Below are positions 24,331-32,437 of a stretch of DNA of 64,000 nucleotides, one piece after another. Under the pieces are notes generated by a model. It was not told where the DNA came from and searched no databases. It saw only the letters and a list, made by a program, of their open reading frames with translations. Source of the DNA: JALZMG01 sp963739975 (GTDB lineage Bacteria > Actinomycetota > Acidimicrobiia > Acidimicrobiales > Ilumatobacteraceae). The stretch's first letter is position 1; each line of letters starts with the position of its first letter. The translations under genes were made by a program, and so were the position numbers. The stretch lies in NCBI GenBank assembly GCA_963739975.1, contig CAVUCK010000001.1, positions 186,001-250,000 of the forward strand. The letters run 5' to 3'.

Positions 24331-24336
24331 TAGGCT
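24331..24336 (+). promoter_or_regulatory. Possible -10 element (TAGGCT)
   Basis: TAGGCT 33 bp upstream of the ATG at 24370. The intervening leader contains GAGAAGG as a ribosome-binding site. Confidence 0.3.
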
Positions 24337-24369
24337 CCGGCCCGCGCGACCCCCCGAGAAGGCGAGTGG

Positions 24370-24861
24370 ATGGCTGACGACGAGATGAACGAAGGCCCGG
24401 GCGAGGACGACGAGGTCGACCCGAACGCCGAAGCGGCCGAAGAGGTCGATGTCGACGCCGAGCCGGATGCCGACGAGCTCGACGAGGACCTGCTCGTGGC
24501 CGTCGACACCGACGACGAGGACGTCGTCGACGACGAGGAGGAAGAGGACGACGACGAGGCCGCCGAGTCCACGACGACGCGCACGAAGCGGCGCGGCGAA
24601 GAGGAGGACGACGACGACGAGGAGGTGCTGTCGCCGGACGACGTCGAGGCCGACCTCGACCGCATCCTCAAGGATCGTCTGGTCACCGCCGAAGAGGAGG
24701 AGGACGAGGACGAGGACGAGCCGGAGGACCGCAGCGAGGGCGGCGATCGGCTGCAGCCCAAGCGGGCCGACGAGCAGCTCTGCCCGAACTGCTTCCTCCT
24801 CGTGCGGGCGACCGCTCCGGGATGCCCGGTCGGCGACGACAGCTGCCCGATCTTCGGCTGA
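24370..24861 (+). CDS. Very acidic protein with C-terminal Cys motif (DUF4193-like)
   Basis: A 163-residue protein. Residues 1-130 are dominated by Asp/Glu, with runs of 5-7 acidic residues and only short neutral breaks, so it is probably disordered. The C-terminus reads EQLCPNCFLLVRATAPGCPVGDDSC, a zinc-ribbon-like tail close in style to actinobacterial DUF4193 proteins, which end with a CxxCF motif. Function is unknown. It begins a small group of plus-strand genes: 6 bp before the next hypothetical gene, which itself overlaps the GNAT gene. Confidence 0.6.
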   Translation: MADDEMNEGPGEDDEVDPNAEAAEEVDVDAEPDADELDEDLLVAVDTDDEDVVDDEEEEDDDEAAESTTTRTKRRGEEEDDDDEEVLSPDDVEADLDRILKDRLVTAEEEEDEDEDEPEDRSEGGDRLQPKRADEQLCPNCFLLVRATAPGCPVGDDSCPIFG

Positions 24862-24867
24862 TCGGCC

Positions 24868-25314
24868 ATGCCCAACGACGACCCGATCCGCGACGAGGTC
24901 GAACGGCGCCTGCGATCGATGGTCGAGCTGGCGTTGGCCGGCCCACGAGCGGCGAAGCGGGCCGTCGACGGGTGCCTGCAGGAACGGGTCGACAGCGTCC
25001 TCCAACTCGTCGGGACCCCGCTGGCGCTCCTGCGCTCGCTGTTCGATCTCGTCGCCGCCCCGGCCGAACCGACGGTGCCGACCGAAGTGATCGACACGGA
25101 CGTCGCCGAACCGGCTCCTGTCGAGGTGCGCCCCGACGCCGGCGGCGCCGCCGACGAGCTGCCGATCGAGGAGTACGAGAGCCTGGCGGCCAGCCAGGTC
25201 GTCGCCCGGCTCGAGGGGCTCGATCCGGACGAGCTGCGCCGGGTCCGGCGCTTCGAGGCCGCCCACCGCAGCCGGCGCACGGTGCTCGGCAAGGTCGATC
25301 AGCTCCTCGAATGA
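24868..25314 (+). CDS. Hypothetical protein
   Basis: A 148-residue protein. The first 60 residues are helical and could lie along a membrane (RRLRSMVELALAGPRAAKRAVDG, then TPLALLRSLFDLV). A disordered, acidic, proline-containing linker follows. The last 55 residues form a well-patterned helical domain (YESLAASQVVARLEGLDPDE, RRVRRFEAAHRSRRTVLGKVDQLL) of the kind found at the end of several actinobacterial lipid-associated or envelope proteins. It overlaps the GNAT gene by 4 bp. Confidence 0.6.
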   Translation: MPNDDPIRDEVERRLRSMVELALAGPRAAKRAVDGCLQERVDSVLQLVGTPLALLRSLFDLVAAPAEPTVPTEVIDTDVAEPAPVEVRPDAGGAADELPIEEYESLAASQVVARLEGLDPDELRRVRRFEAAHRSRRTVLGKVDQLLE

Positions 25315-25787
25315 TCGACCCCGACGTCCGGCCCGGACAGCTGGACGACGTCGAGGCGCTCGTCGGCCTCGAGGCCGAGGCCCGGGAGTCGCTGATCCCC
25401 GCCCGCGGCGGCGCCCGCTGGCTCGAGGAGCACCCGCTGATCGGGGCCCGCTGGGCAGCGGTGTTGGAGCACCGCCACGTCTTCGTCGCCGAGATCGACG
25501 AGACGGTCCCGGTCGGCTACCTCGTCCTCGACGTCGCCAGCGGGGTGGCGACCGTTGACCAGGTGTTCGTCACCGTGGAGGCCCGCCAGCTCGGCTTCGG
25601 CGATGCACTGCTCGCCGCAGCCACGGACCGAGCCCGCCAGCTGGGCGCCCGGCTGCTCGAGGGCCAGGCCCTGCCCGGCGACCGCGACACGAAGAACCTC
25701 TACGAACGAGCCGGCATCACGGCCCGCCTGATCACGGTCTCGCGGCCGCTCAGCGACCCTTCCACTGCGGCGGACGCTTCTCGATGA
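25311..25787 (+). CDS. GNAT-family N-acetyltransferase
   Basis: A 158-residue acetyltransferase. The GNAT fold is visible: N-terminal VRPGQLDDVEALVGLEAEARES, a beta strand VFVAEIDETVPVGYLVLDV, the VDQVFVTVEARQLGFGDALLAAATDRAR acetyl-CoA segment (V4-alpha3; the usual Q/RxxGxG/A reads QLGFGD) and the late NLYERAGI motif typical of position-specific GNATs. The acceptor is unknown. ATG 25311 overlaps the previous stop. The 3' end overlaps the convergent enoyl-CoA hydratase gene by 38 bp. Confidence 0.78.
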   Translation: MIDPDVRPGQLDDVEALVGLEAEARESLIPARGGARWLEEHPLIGARWAAVLEHRHVFVAEIDETVPVGYLVLDVASGVATVDQVFVTVEARQLGFGDALLAAATDRARQLGARLLEGQALPGDRDTKNLYERAGITARLITVSRPLSDPSTAADASR

Positions 25788-26535
25788 ACGCCGTGAGGCC
25801 CTCCTTCAGGTCCTCGGACGACATCACCGCCCCCATCGCCTTGTTCGTCAGGCGCCGCAGCTCCTCCTCGGTGCCAGACGCCGCGGCGCGCACGACAGCC
25901 CGGCTCTCCCACACGGCGAGCGGCGCGGCGGCGGTGATCTGGTCGGCCAGCGCCCTGGCGGCGATCTCGGCTTCACCGGCCCGGACGAGCCGCGACACCA
26001 TCCCGAGGTTGTAGGCCCGCTCGGCCGGGATCGGCTCGCCGGTCAGGATCGCTTCCATCGCCGCCGCCTGGCCGATGGCCCACGGGAGGCGGTACAGGCC
26101 ACCGGCGCCGGGGACGAGGTTGCGCTTGACCTCGGCCAGCCCGAACGCCGAGCGCGTCGTGGCGACGACGAGGTCGCAGGCGAGGACGATCTCGCAGCCG
26201 CCGGCCGTGGCCAGCCCGTCGACGGCGGCGATCACCGGCTTGCGCCGCTCGCGGTAGGCGAACCCGGCGAACCCGCCGCGCTCGGTGTTGAGTGCGGCCC
26301 CGTTGCCGGCGTTCAGCTCCTTGAGGTCGGCCCCGGCCGAGAACACGGGACGCTCCTGGCCCTCGCTGTTGGCGCGCAGGATCCCGACCCACACGTCGGG
26401 ATCGGCTTCGAGCCGATCGATCGCCGCCTCCAACCCGGACGCCACGGCACCGTTGACGGCGTTGCGGGCCTCCGGGCGGTTCAGCGTGATGAGGGCGATC
26501 GCGCCATCGGACTCGTACAGCACGGCATCAGGCAT
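25750..26535 (-). CDS. Enoyl-CoA hydratase/isomerase family protein
   Basis: A 261-residue crotonase-fold protein. The oxyanion-hole segments are FSAGADLKEL (about residues 65-74) and DGLATAGGCEIVLACD. Both catalytic glutamates of enoyl-CoA hydratase are present: the Glu in GGCEI and the Glu in FGLAEVKRNLVPGAGG. It hydrates 2-enoyl-CoA in beta-oxidation or a related pathway; the exact substrate is unknown. It is convergent and overlapping with GNAT, and follows the repeat-rich gene on the same strand. Confidence 0.9.
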   Translation of the reverse strand: MPDAVLYESDGAIALITLNRPEARNAVNGAVASGLEAAIDRLEADPDVWVGILRANSEGQERPVFSAGADLKELNAGNGAALNTERGGFAGFAYRERRKPVIAAVDGLATAGGCEIVLACDLVVATTRSAFGLAEVKRNLVPGAGGLYRLPWAIGQAAAMEAILTGEPIPAERAYNLGMVSRLVRAGEAEIAARALADQITAAAPLAVWESRAVVRAAASGTEEELRRLTNKAMGAVMSSEDLKEGLTAFIEKRPPQWKGR

Positions 26536-28469
26536 GGCCGGGATCGTAGAAGGCCGGCGGCGCCGACCACCTGGTGCGGCGATCCGTCAGGTCGCCGGCG
26601 ATCCGTCCGTCGGCGCAGGCTCGTCGACGGCAGGCGCCGGCGCACTGAGCTCCTCGACGGGCTCATCGGCGGCCGGGGCCGGCGCACCGGCCCCTCGACG
26701 GGCTCATCGGCCGCAGGCGCCGACGCACCGGCCTCCTCGACGGGCTCATCGGCCGCAGGCGCCGACGCACCGGCCTCCTCGACGGGCTCATCGACGGCAG
26801 GCGCCGACGCACCGGCCTCCTCGACGGGCTCATCGACGGCAGGCGCCGACGCACCGGCCTCCGCGACGGGCTCATCGGCGGCAGGCGCCGACGCACTGGC
26901 CTCCGCGACGGGCTCATCGGCGGCAGGCGCCGACGCACTGGCCTCCGCGACGGGCTCATCGGCGGCAGGCGCCGACGCACTGGCCTCCGCGACGGGCTCA
27001 TCGGCGGCAGGCGCCGACGCACTGGCCTCCGCGACGGGCTCATCGGCGGCAGGCGCCGGCGTACTGGCCTGCTCGACGGGTTCGTCGGCGGCCGGCGCCC
27101 GAGCGGAGGGTGGCGCCGGCTGCTGCTTGCGTGCGCCGGCGGGGCGCGCCGCCCGCTTCCTCGCCTCCGGGCGCACCGGGCCCGGCCGCAGCGGCTTGGG
27201 GACCGGCGCACCGGCCGGCACCTCGACCTCGAACAGGGCGGCGATCTGGGGGAGCAGCGGGCCGAGCCGTCGCACCGTCGCCGTCAGCTCGTCGCTGCGC
27301 TGCTGTGCCGGGGCCGCCGGCGTGACCAGGCTGCGCACCGGCGAGAACGCCGCCGCCTCGAGCACGGCCGACCACCGGTCGGGGCCATCCGTCGGCAGCA
27401 GCGACGCGGTCGTGGCCTCACCCAGCCGGCGGGCGAGTGCCGGCGGGAACGGCACACCGGCCTTTGGCGGCATCGCCGACAGTCGCAGCGCCCGAACGAC
27501 GCGCCCGACGTCGACGGCCATCTCGACGTCAGCCAACCACAGACGAAGCTCCTCGTCCTGCTTCGTCGCCAGCGCCGCCTTCAGCTCGATGGCGAGGGCC
27601 CTGGTCGACTGCTCGCGGGCGACGGCCGGGTCGTCGCCCGACACGATGACGCTGCGCAGGTCGCGCAGATCGAGGTGCTCGAGCTGGCGCTGCGCCGCCT
27701 CGGCGCGGTCCAACCACTCGGCGACACGCAGCCTCGGGATCAGCTCCTCGGCCATCTTGACGACGGCCCGTTCGGGCATCTCCGGCTTGCCCGCTGCCTT
27801 CAGCCGGGCGTTGTCCTCGCGCAGCCGTTGGCGCACGGCGGCCATCCCCTGCAGCGCCAGCTCGGCGACCGGGCGCTGCTCCTCCGGCAAGGAGCCGAGG
27901 ACCTCGGTCCGATGCTGCTTGCCGGGGCGCAGCCGCTTCGGCTTGGGGCGCTGCGGCAGCTCCGGTGGGGGCGGCACGTGCGGGCGGTGACGCCGTCGAT
28001 CGCCATCGGCCGGCGGTCCGTCACCGCTGCGCCGGCGCTCGCCACGCCGGTCGGTGCGGTCGTCATCGCGTCGGCGGTCGCCGCGGCCACCACCGTCCTC
28101 GCGTCGCCGGTCCGGCCGGTCGCCGCGCCCACGTCGATCCGGACGGTCGCCACGCCCGCCGCGATCGCCCCGATCTCCCCGCTCCCGGCGGGCTCGTTGC
28201 TCGATCACGGGCACGAACGGCTCCTCGCTCGGCAGCAGCTCGAGCATCCCGCTGCGACCCGAGCGGTCCTTGTTCTCCACCACCGACAGGACCCTGATCC
28301 CGTCGAGGTCCTGCTCCGTCTCGACGCGCAGCTGGTCGCCGATGGACGCGCCGCCGGGGAGGATCGATCCGTCCAGCGAACCGCGCGGCTCGCGGGCACC
28401 GGCGGCGCGCCAGGTCCAGGAACCATCGGCCGCCGAGCTGGTCAACTCGATCTCGATGCGCGTGGGCAC
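26481..28469 (-). CDS. Ala/Pro-rich protein with basic linker and 14-residue tandem repeats, frame disrupted near the end
   Basis: 662 residues as read from GTG 28469. Residues 1-90 form a small beta-rich domain (RIEIELTSSAADGSWTWRAAG..LRVETEQDLDGIRVLSVVENKDRSGR). An Arg/Asp/Gly-rich low-complexity stretch follows (about 100-165), then a predicted helical domain (about 190-400), then 11-12 units of APAADEPVAEASAS. The repeat frame breaks at about 26690, where one unit is one base short. If that base is restored, the protein ends at 26587 (DEPAPTDGSPAT), clear of the enoyl-CoA hydratase start. As read, it runs 55 bp into that gene. The family is unknown; it seems actinobacterial. It is divergent from the gamma-CA gene. 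Confidence 0.7.
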   Translation of the reverse strand: MPTRIEIELTSSAADGSWTWRAAGAREPRGSLDGSILPGGASIGDQLRVETEQDLDGIRVLSVVENKDRSGRSGMLELLPSEEPFVPVIEQRARRERGDRGDRGGRGDRPDRRGRGDRPDRRREDGGGRGDRRRDDDRTDRRGERRRSGDGPPADGDRRRHRPHVPPPPELPQRPKPKRLRPGKQHRTEVLGSLPEEQRPVAELALQGMAAVRQRLREDNARLKAAGKPEMPERAVVKMAEELIPRLRVAEWLDRAEAAQRQLEHLDLRDLRSVIVSGDDPAVAREQSTRALAIELKAALATKQDEELRLWLADVEMAVDVGRVVRALRLSAMPPKAGVPFPPALARRLGEATTASLLPTDGPDRWSAVLEAAAFSPVRSLVTPAAPAQQRSDELTATVRRLGPLLPQIAALFEVEVPAGAPVPKPLRPGPVRPEARKRAARPAGARKQQPAPPSARAPAADEPVEQASTPAPAADEPVAEASASAPAADEPVAEASASAPAADEPVAEASASAPAADEPVAEASASAPAADEPVAEAGASAPAVDEPVEEAGASAPAVDEPVEEAGASAPAADEPVEEAGASAPAADEPVEGPVRRPRPPMSPSRSSVRRRLPSTSLRRRTDRRRPDGSPHQVVGAAGLLRSRPCLMPCCTSPMARSPSSR
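26605..27105. repeat. 42-bp tandem repeat (minisatellite) inside a coding region
   Basis: About 11-12 units of 42 bp, each coding 14 residues (consensus APAADEPVAEASAS or EPVEEAGAS). The central units near 26870-27040 are almost identical; outer units diverge. One unit near 26690 lacks a base, which shifts the frame. The unit number probably varies between strains. Confidence 0.85.
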
Positions 28470-28497
28470 GGCGCGCCACGGTATCCCGCCGTTGGCA

Positions 28498-28503
28498 TAC
28501 CGT
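28498..28503 (+). promoter_or_regulatory. Probable -10 element (TACCGT), leaderless promoter of the gamma-CA gene
   Basis: TACCGT followed by 7 nt and GTG 28511. The divergent gene starts 41 bp away. Confidence 0.45.
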
Positions 28504-28510
28504 CTCCGCC

Positions 28511-29029
28511 GTGCCGATCTACTCGCTCGCGGACGTGACACCGAACATCGACCCGACGGCCTACATCCACCCCGACGCGGTCATCATCGGCGCAGTGCGC
28601 ATCGGTCCCGAGAGCTCGGTGTGGCCAGGGGCGGTGCTGCGTGGAGACGACGGATCGATCCTGATCGGGGCGCGCACCAGCATCCAGGACGGCACGGTGC
28701 TCCACACCACGTCCGAGGCGCCGACGGTGGTCGGCGACGAGTGCGTGATCGGCCACATCGTCCACCTCGAGGGGTGCACCGTCGAGGACCGCGCCATGGT
28801 CGCCAACGGCGCGATCGTGCTGCACCGCTCCATCGTCGGCAGCGGGGCGGTCGTCGGCGCCAACGCCGTCGTGCTCTCCGACGTCGAGATCCCACCCGGC
28901 GCGCTGGCCGTCGGTGCGCCGGCGACCATCAAGCCCGGCCGAGCCCGGGCCGACGACATCGCCGACAGCGTCGCCATCTACGTGGCCCGGGCCAAGCGGT
29001 ACCGCGCCGAGCTGCGGCTCATCCAGTAA
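28511..29029 (+). CDS. Gamma-carbonic-anhydrase-family (left-handed beta-helix) protein
   Basis: A 172-residue hexapeptide-repeat protein with turns such as ANGAIVLHRSIVGSGAVVGANAVVLSDVEI. Of the metal-binding His in this family, H65 (QDGTVLH) and H82 (IGH) are present. The third site reads HLEGC where many family members have LHGC, so the usual His is Glu87, with an extra His at 85. This may be a subfamily with altered metal binding. CO2 hydration is possible but not assured. The GTG start follows TACCGT by 7 nt. The next gene starts 9 bp after the stop. Confidence 0.8.
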   Translation: MPIYSLADVTPNIDPTAYIHPDAVIIGAVRIGPESSVWPGAVLRGDDGSILIGARTSIQDGTVLHTTSEAPTVVGDECVIGHIVHLEGCTVEDRAMVANGAIVLHRSIVGSGAVVGANAVVLSDVEIPPGALAVGAPATIKPGRARADDIADSVAIYVARAKRYRAELRLIQ

Positions 29030-29038
29030 GGAGCGCGC

Positions 29039-30337
29039 GTGCCCGACCTCCTCGCCCTCTCCTCCAGGATGATCGACCGCGGCGAGCTCACCGAGCCGGC
29101 GATGCGCATCACCAACGAGCTGTCCGAGGTGGCCGACGGCGTCGCGCTGGTCGAGTCGTTCTCCAACGTCGTCGCCCTGCGGGCCGGTGACGAGCTGGTC
29201 GTCTTCGACACCAGCGGGTCGGCGACCGGCCGAGCCACCGTCGAGGCGCTGCGCGGGTGGAGCGTTGCGCCGATCGACACGATGATCTACACCCACGGCC
29301 ACGTCGATCACGTCGGCGGCAGCGGCGCGTTCGTCGAGGACGGGCGAGGGCGCGGCCATCGCAACGCCCGGGTCGTCGGCCACGAGAACGTCCCGGCGCG
29401 CTTCGACCGCTACCGCCTGACCAACGACTGGAACGTGCGCATCAACCGGCGCCAGTTCGGCGGGGTGCGCCGCCAGGAGGGGCTCGGTCTCGTCGGCGGT
29501 TCCGACTTCCTCGGGGGCGACGTCGCGCCGTGCACCGAGACGTTCTCGGACCGGCGATCGCTCGTGCTGGACGGCTTGACCGTCGACTTGCGCCACGCCC
29601 GCGGCGAGACGGACGACCACTGCTGGGCATGGATCCCGGAGCACCGGGCGCTGGTCACCGGCGACTTCGTGACCTGGGTCTTCCCGAACGCCGGCAACCC
29701 GCAGAAGGTGCAGCGGTACCCGGTCGAATGGGCCCGGGCGCTGCGCGACATGGCGGCGATGGACGCCGACCTGCTGTTGCCGGCGCACGCGCTGCCGATC
29801 GGGGGGACCGAGCGGATCCGCACCGTGCTGCTGACAACGGCCGGGATGCTGGAGCGGTTGGTCGCCGACGTCGTCGATGCGATGAACGCCGGTGCGACGC
29901 TGGACCAGATCCTGCACGACGTGCAGGTCGATCCCGAGCTGCTGGCCCTGCCGTACCTGCGGCCGGTCTACGACGAGCCGGAGTTCGTCGTCCGCAACGT
30001 GTGGCGCAGCTACGGCGGCTGGTGGGATGGCGACCCGGCCCACCTCAAACCGCCGCCCAGCTCCGACCTCGCCGGTGAGGTCGCCGCGCTGGCGGGCGGC
30101 GCGACACGCCTGGCCGGGCGCGCTCAGGAGGTCGCCGCGGCGGGTGACCTGCGGCTGGCCTGCCAGCTCGTCGAGCTGGCCGCCCAGGCCGCGCCCGACG
30201 ACGCCGTCGTCCACGGCGGCCGGGCCGAGATCTACGAGGCGCGGCGCCGAGCAGAGGGGTCGCTGATGGCCAAGGGCGTGTTCGGCGAGGCGGCGGCACG
30301 CTCACGGGCGGTAGCCGACGGACGCGGCGGCGAGTGA
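29039..30337 (+). CDS. Alkyl-sulfatase-like metallo-beta-lactamase protein
   Basis: A 432-residue MBL-fold hydrolase. The zinc motif is YTHGHVDHVGG (HxHxDH, about residues 83-91), further ligands are likely in VVGHEN, ARGETDDHCW and PAHALP. The C-terminal third (about 300-420) resembles the alkyl-sulfatase dimerisation and SCP2-like regions (WRSYGGWWDGDPAHLKP). It probably hydrolyses sulfate esters or a related substrate, but no sulfatase activity is shown. AAGGAG precedes GTG 29039. The stop shares one base with the ATG of the PrmA gene (TGATG). Confidence 0.85.
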   Translation: MPDLLALSSRMIDRGELTEPAMRITNELSEVADGVALVESFSNVVALRAGDELVVFDTSGSATGRATVEALRGWSVAPIDTMIYTHGHVDHVGGSGAFVEDGRGRGHRNARVVGHENVPARFDRYRLTNDWNVRINRRQFGGVRRQEGLGLVGGSDFLGGDVAPCTETFSDRRSLVLDGLTVDLRHARGETDDHCWAWIPEHRALVTGDFVTWVFPNAGNPQKVQRYPVEWARALRDMAAMDADLLLPAHALPIGGTERIRTVLLTTAGMLERLVADVVDAMNAGATLDQILHDVQVDPELLALPYLRPVYDEPEFVVRNVWRSYGGWWDGDPAHLKPPPSSDLAGEVAALAGGATRLAGRAQEVAAAGDLRLACQLVELAAQAAPDDAVVHGGRAEIYEARRRAEGSLMAKGVFGEAAARSRAVADGRGGE

Positions 30338-31161
30338 TGCTGGCCTTCGTCCTGGCCGTCCCCGCCAACGAGGTCGACCTGGCCAGCGACGCGCTGTGGG
30401 CGCTCGGGGTGGCGGCCATCGAGGAGCGGTCGCCCGAGGCGCCGACGCAGGACCACTTCGTCGAGCTCTGGACGTCGCTCGGCACGGACGTCGCCGCCAT
30501 CACGTCGGCCGCCGAGGGTTTTCCGGCCCGCTGGCGCTGGCGGACGGTCGACGTCGACGCGACCGTCGCCGACAGCTGGCGGGCCCACGCCGTACCGTCG
30601 TGGATCGACCGCGACCTCGTGGTCGTCCCGGCCTGGCTGGACCCCGACCTCGATCCGGCCGTCGTGCGCATCGACATCGACCCGGGCGCGGCCTTCGGGC
30701 TGGGCGACCACCCGTCGACGGTGCTCACGTTGCGAACGATGCGCCGCGCCATGTGGCCGGGCGCCACGGTGCTCGACGTCGGTTGCGGCAGCGGGGTGCT
30801 GTCCGTCGCTGCGGCGCGCTTCGGATCCCCGTACGTCGAGGCAATCGACCTCTCGATCGCCGCCGTGGAGGCGACCGTCGCCAACGCCGAGCGCAACGGG
30901 GTCGCCGGGGTGATCAACGCCAGCACCCGCACGCTGGCCGACATCACCGATCAGTTCGACGTCGTGGTTGCGAACCTGCTGGCGCCGGCGGTGATCGACT
31001 TGGCCGACGAGCTCGAACGCGTCGTCGGACCGTCCGGCTCCCTCGTCGTCAGCGGCTTGCTCGACGGCGCCGACGACCATGTGCGAACGGCGTTGGCCCC
31101 GATGCAAATCGTCGACACGGCGACGCGGGAAGGTTGGATCGCCCTCCTCGCCCGCCACTGA
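30337..31161 (+). CDS. prmA: Ribosomal protein L11 methyltransferase PrmA-like
   Basis: A 274-residue SAM methyltransferase. The PrmA-style N-terminal ferredoxin-like domain (AFVLAVPANEVDLASDALWALGVAAIEER) is followed by the signature FGLGDHPSTVLTLR, motif I VLDVGCGSGVLS and VVVANLLAPAVIDLADEL (the NLL..P motif). PrmA trimethylates ribosomal protein L11. It is a little shorter than E. coli PrmA (293). The alternative GTG one codon earlier cannot be excluded. It is the last plus-strand gene before a minus-strand group. Confidence 0.85.
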   Translation: MLAFVLAVPANEVDLASDALWALGVAAIEERSPEAPTQDHFVELWTSLGTDVAAITSAAEGFPARWRWRTVDVDATVADSWRAHAVPSWIDRDLVVVPAWLDPDLDPAVVRIDIDPGAAFGLGDHPSTVLTLRTMRRAMWPGATVLDVGCGSGVLSVAAARFGSPYVEAIDLSIAAVEATVANAERNGVAGVINASTRTLADITDQFDVVVANLLAPAVIDLADELERVVGPSGSLVVSGLLDGADDHVRTALAPMQIVDTATREGWIALLARH

Positions 31162-31164
31162 CGG

Positions 31165-32043
31165 TCAGCTCGAACGCAGGAGAGCCTCGATGGCGTCGAG
31201 GTGGGGGAGCGAGGGCACCGCGCCGTGCCGCGTGGTGGCCAACGCCCCTGCGGCGCCGGCGAATCGCACCGCCGTGTCCACGTCGTCGCCGGCGGCGATC
31301 CTGGCCGCCAGCGCACCGCAGAACGCGTCACCGGCGGCGGTGGTGTCGACGGGCACGACGGCGAAGGGGGAGTGGTGGCGCACGCCGTCGCTGGCGCGCA
31401 CCTCGGCGCCGGACGCACCCATCGTCGTGATGACGGCTCGGGCGCCGGCGTGGAGCAGGGCGGCGGCACCGCCGAGCGCCTCGGCCTCGTGCTCGTTGGG
31501 GACGACGACGTCGGCGGCGAACGCCGCGTCGAGCGGTGCGGCCGGCACGGGCGCCGGGTTGAGGATCGTCGTCGTGCCGGCTCGGCGGGCCAGGGCCAGG
31601 CTGTCGGCGACGGTCGACAGCGGGATCTCGAGCTGCACCAGCAACACGGTCGAGCTCGGGACGTGGTCGATGGCCACCGCACCGTTGGCGCCGGCGACGA
31701 CGACGATCGAGTTCTCGCCCGCCGCGTCGACCGTGATCAGCGCTCGACCGGTGGGTCCGGGTTGGCGGGTGGTGGCGCTGGCGTCCACGCCCGCCGCGGC
31801 GAGCTCGGCGAGGAGGCGCTGACCGGCCGCGTCGTCGCCCACTGCACCGACGAACGCCGTTCGGGCACCGGCCCGAGCCGCCGCGACGGCCTGGTTCAAC
31901 CCCTTGCCGCCGGCGTGCTCGGCGTACCCCGTGCCGAGCACGGTCTCGCCGGGGCGCGGGAGGACGCCGGTGGTGGCGACCAGATCGAGGTTGGCGCTCC
32001 CGACGACGCAGACGTCGAACCGGGCGTCAGCCGGCGCGGGCAC
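31165..32043 (-). CDS. rbsK: Ribokinase (PfkB family)
   Basis: A 292-residue sugar kinase. Motifs: VGSANLDLVATTGVLPRPGETVLG, the substrate-binding GGKGLNQAVAAARAG, and the anion hole/catalytic base DTTAAGDAFCGALA near the end. The signatures match ribokinase best (GGKG.NQA), though other PfkB sugar kinases are possible. It overlaps the upstream whiB gene by 17 bp, an unusual pairing. A RpiR-type sugar-phosphate regulator lies 1.5 kb away on the other strand, but no ribose transporter is seen. Confidence 0.86.
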   Translation of the reverse strand: MPAPADARFDVCVVGSANLDLVATTGVLPRPGETVLGTGYAEHAGGKGLNQAVAAARAGARTAFVGAVGDDAAGQRLLAELAAAGVDASATTRQPGPTGRALITVDAAGENSIVVVAGANGAVAIDHVPSSTVLLVQLEIPLSTVADSLALARRAGTTTILNPAPVPAAPLDAAFAADVVVPNEHEAEALGGAAALLHAGARAVITTMGASGAEVRASDGVRHHSPFAVVPVDTTAAGDAFCGALAARIAAGDDVDTAVRFAGAAGALATTRHGAVPSLPHLDAIEALLRSS

Positions 32044-32326
32044 GCACCCCGATCGGCGCGATCAGCCGGTAGCCGGCGGCGTGGCGCTCGTCCTCGCTCT
32101 CGCCGCCCCAGAAGCCGTACTCGTGGTTGCTGCGGGCGAACTCCTGGCACGGGGTCTGCACGGTGCACGAGGCACAGACATCGCGAGCCATGGCCTCCCG
32201 GCGTTGGCGAGCCTGCGGTCGTTCCGCGGACGTCGGAAAGAACAGGTGTGTGAGGCCTTTGCAGGCCGCTTCGTGCATCCACTCGTCATCAGTGGATGCG
32301 AGGTCGAGAAACTCGACGGCGGCCAT
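32027..32326 (-). CDS. WhiB-family iron-sulfur transcription regulator
   Basis: A 99-residue WhiB-like protein. Four cysteines C22, C51, C54 and C60 (CxxCx5C spacing) hold a 4Fe-4S cluster. The GFWGGESEDER beta-turn motif is followed by a basic tail. WhiB proteins bind sigma factor region 4 and respond to NO, oxygen or redox. It is preceded by AGGGGG and by a clear promoter (TTGACC, 18 bp, TAACAT). Which WhiB subclass it is cannot be settled by eye; WhiB1/WhiB2-like is plausible. It overlaps rbsK. Confidence 0.93.
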   Translation of the reverse strand: MAAVEFLDLASTDDEWMHEAACKGLTHLFFPTSAERPQARQRREAMARDVCASCTVQTPCQEFARSNHEYGFWGGESEDERHAAGYRLIAPIGVRARAG

Positions 32327-32376
32327 CCAACTACCCCCTGGCTGGAATCTCGCGGGTCAACAGCGACGTGACGACC

Positions 32377-32406
32377 ATGTTACGCGTTAAATGATCGCTC
32401 GGTCAA
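32377..32406 (-). promoter_or_regulatory. Promoter of whiB (-35 TTGACC, -10 TAACAT)
   Basis: Read on the minus strand: TTGACC at 32406-32401, an 18-bp spacer, TAACAT at 32382-32377. The transcript start would be near 32370, giving a leader of about 44 nt that carries AGGGGG before the whiB ATG. It is the most sigma70-like promoter in the window. Confidence 0.6.
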
Positions 32407-32437
32407 TTCTGCACGGCCGGCGCGGCTGTGGCAGCCG

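Noticed and set aside
24370..24861. The acidic protein could be a second Pup-like modifier.
   Set aside because: It lacks the C-terminal GGE/GGQ and the conserved Pup helix; it ends with a Cys motif.
26663..27211. A long Arg/Pro/Ser-rich reading frame over the minisatellite.
   Set aside because: It is the out-of-frame reading of the 42-bp repeats; the true repeat frame codes APAADEP units.
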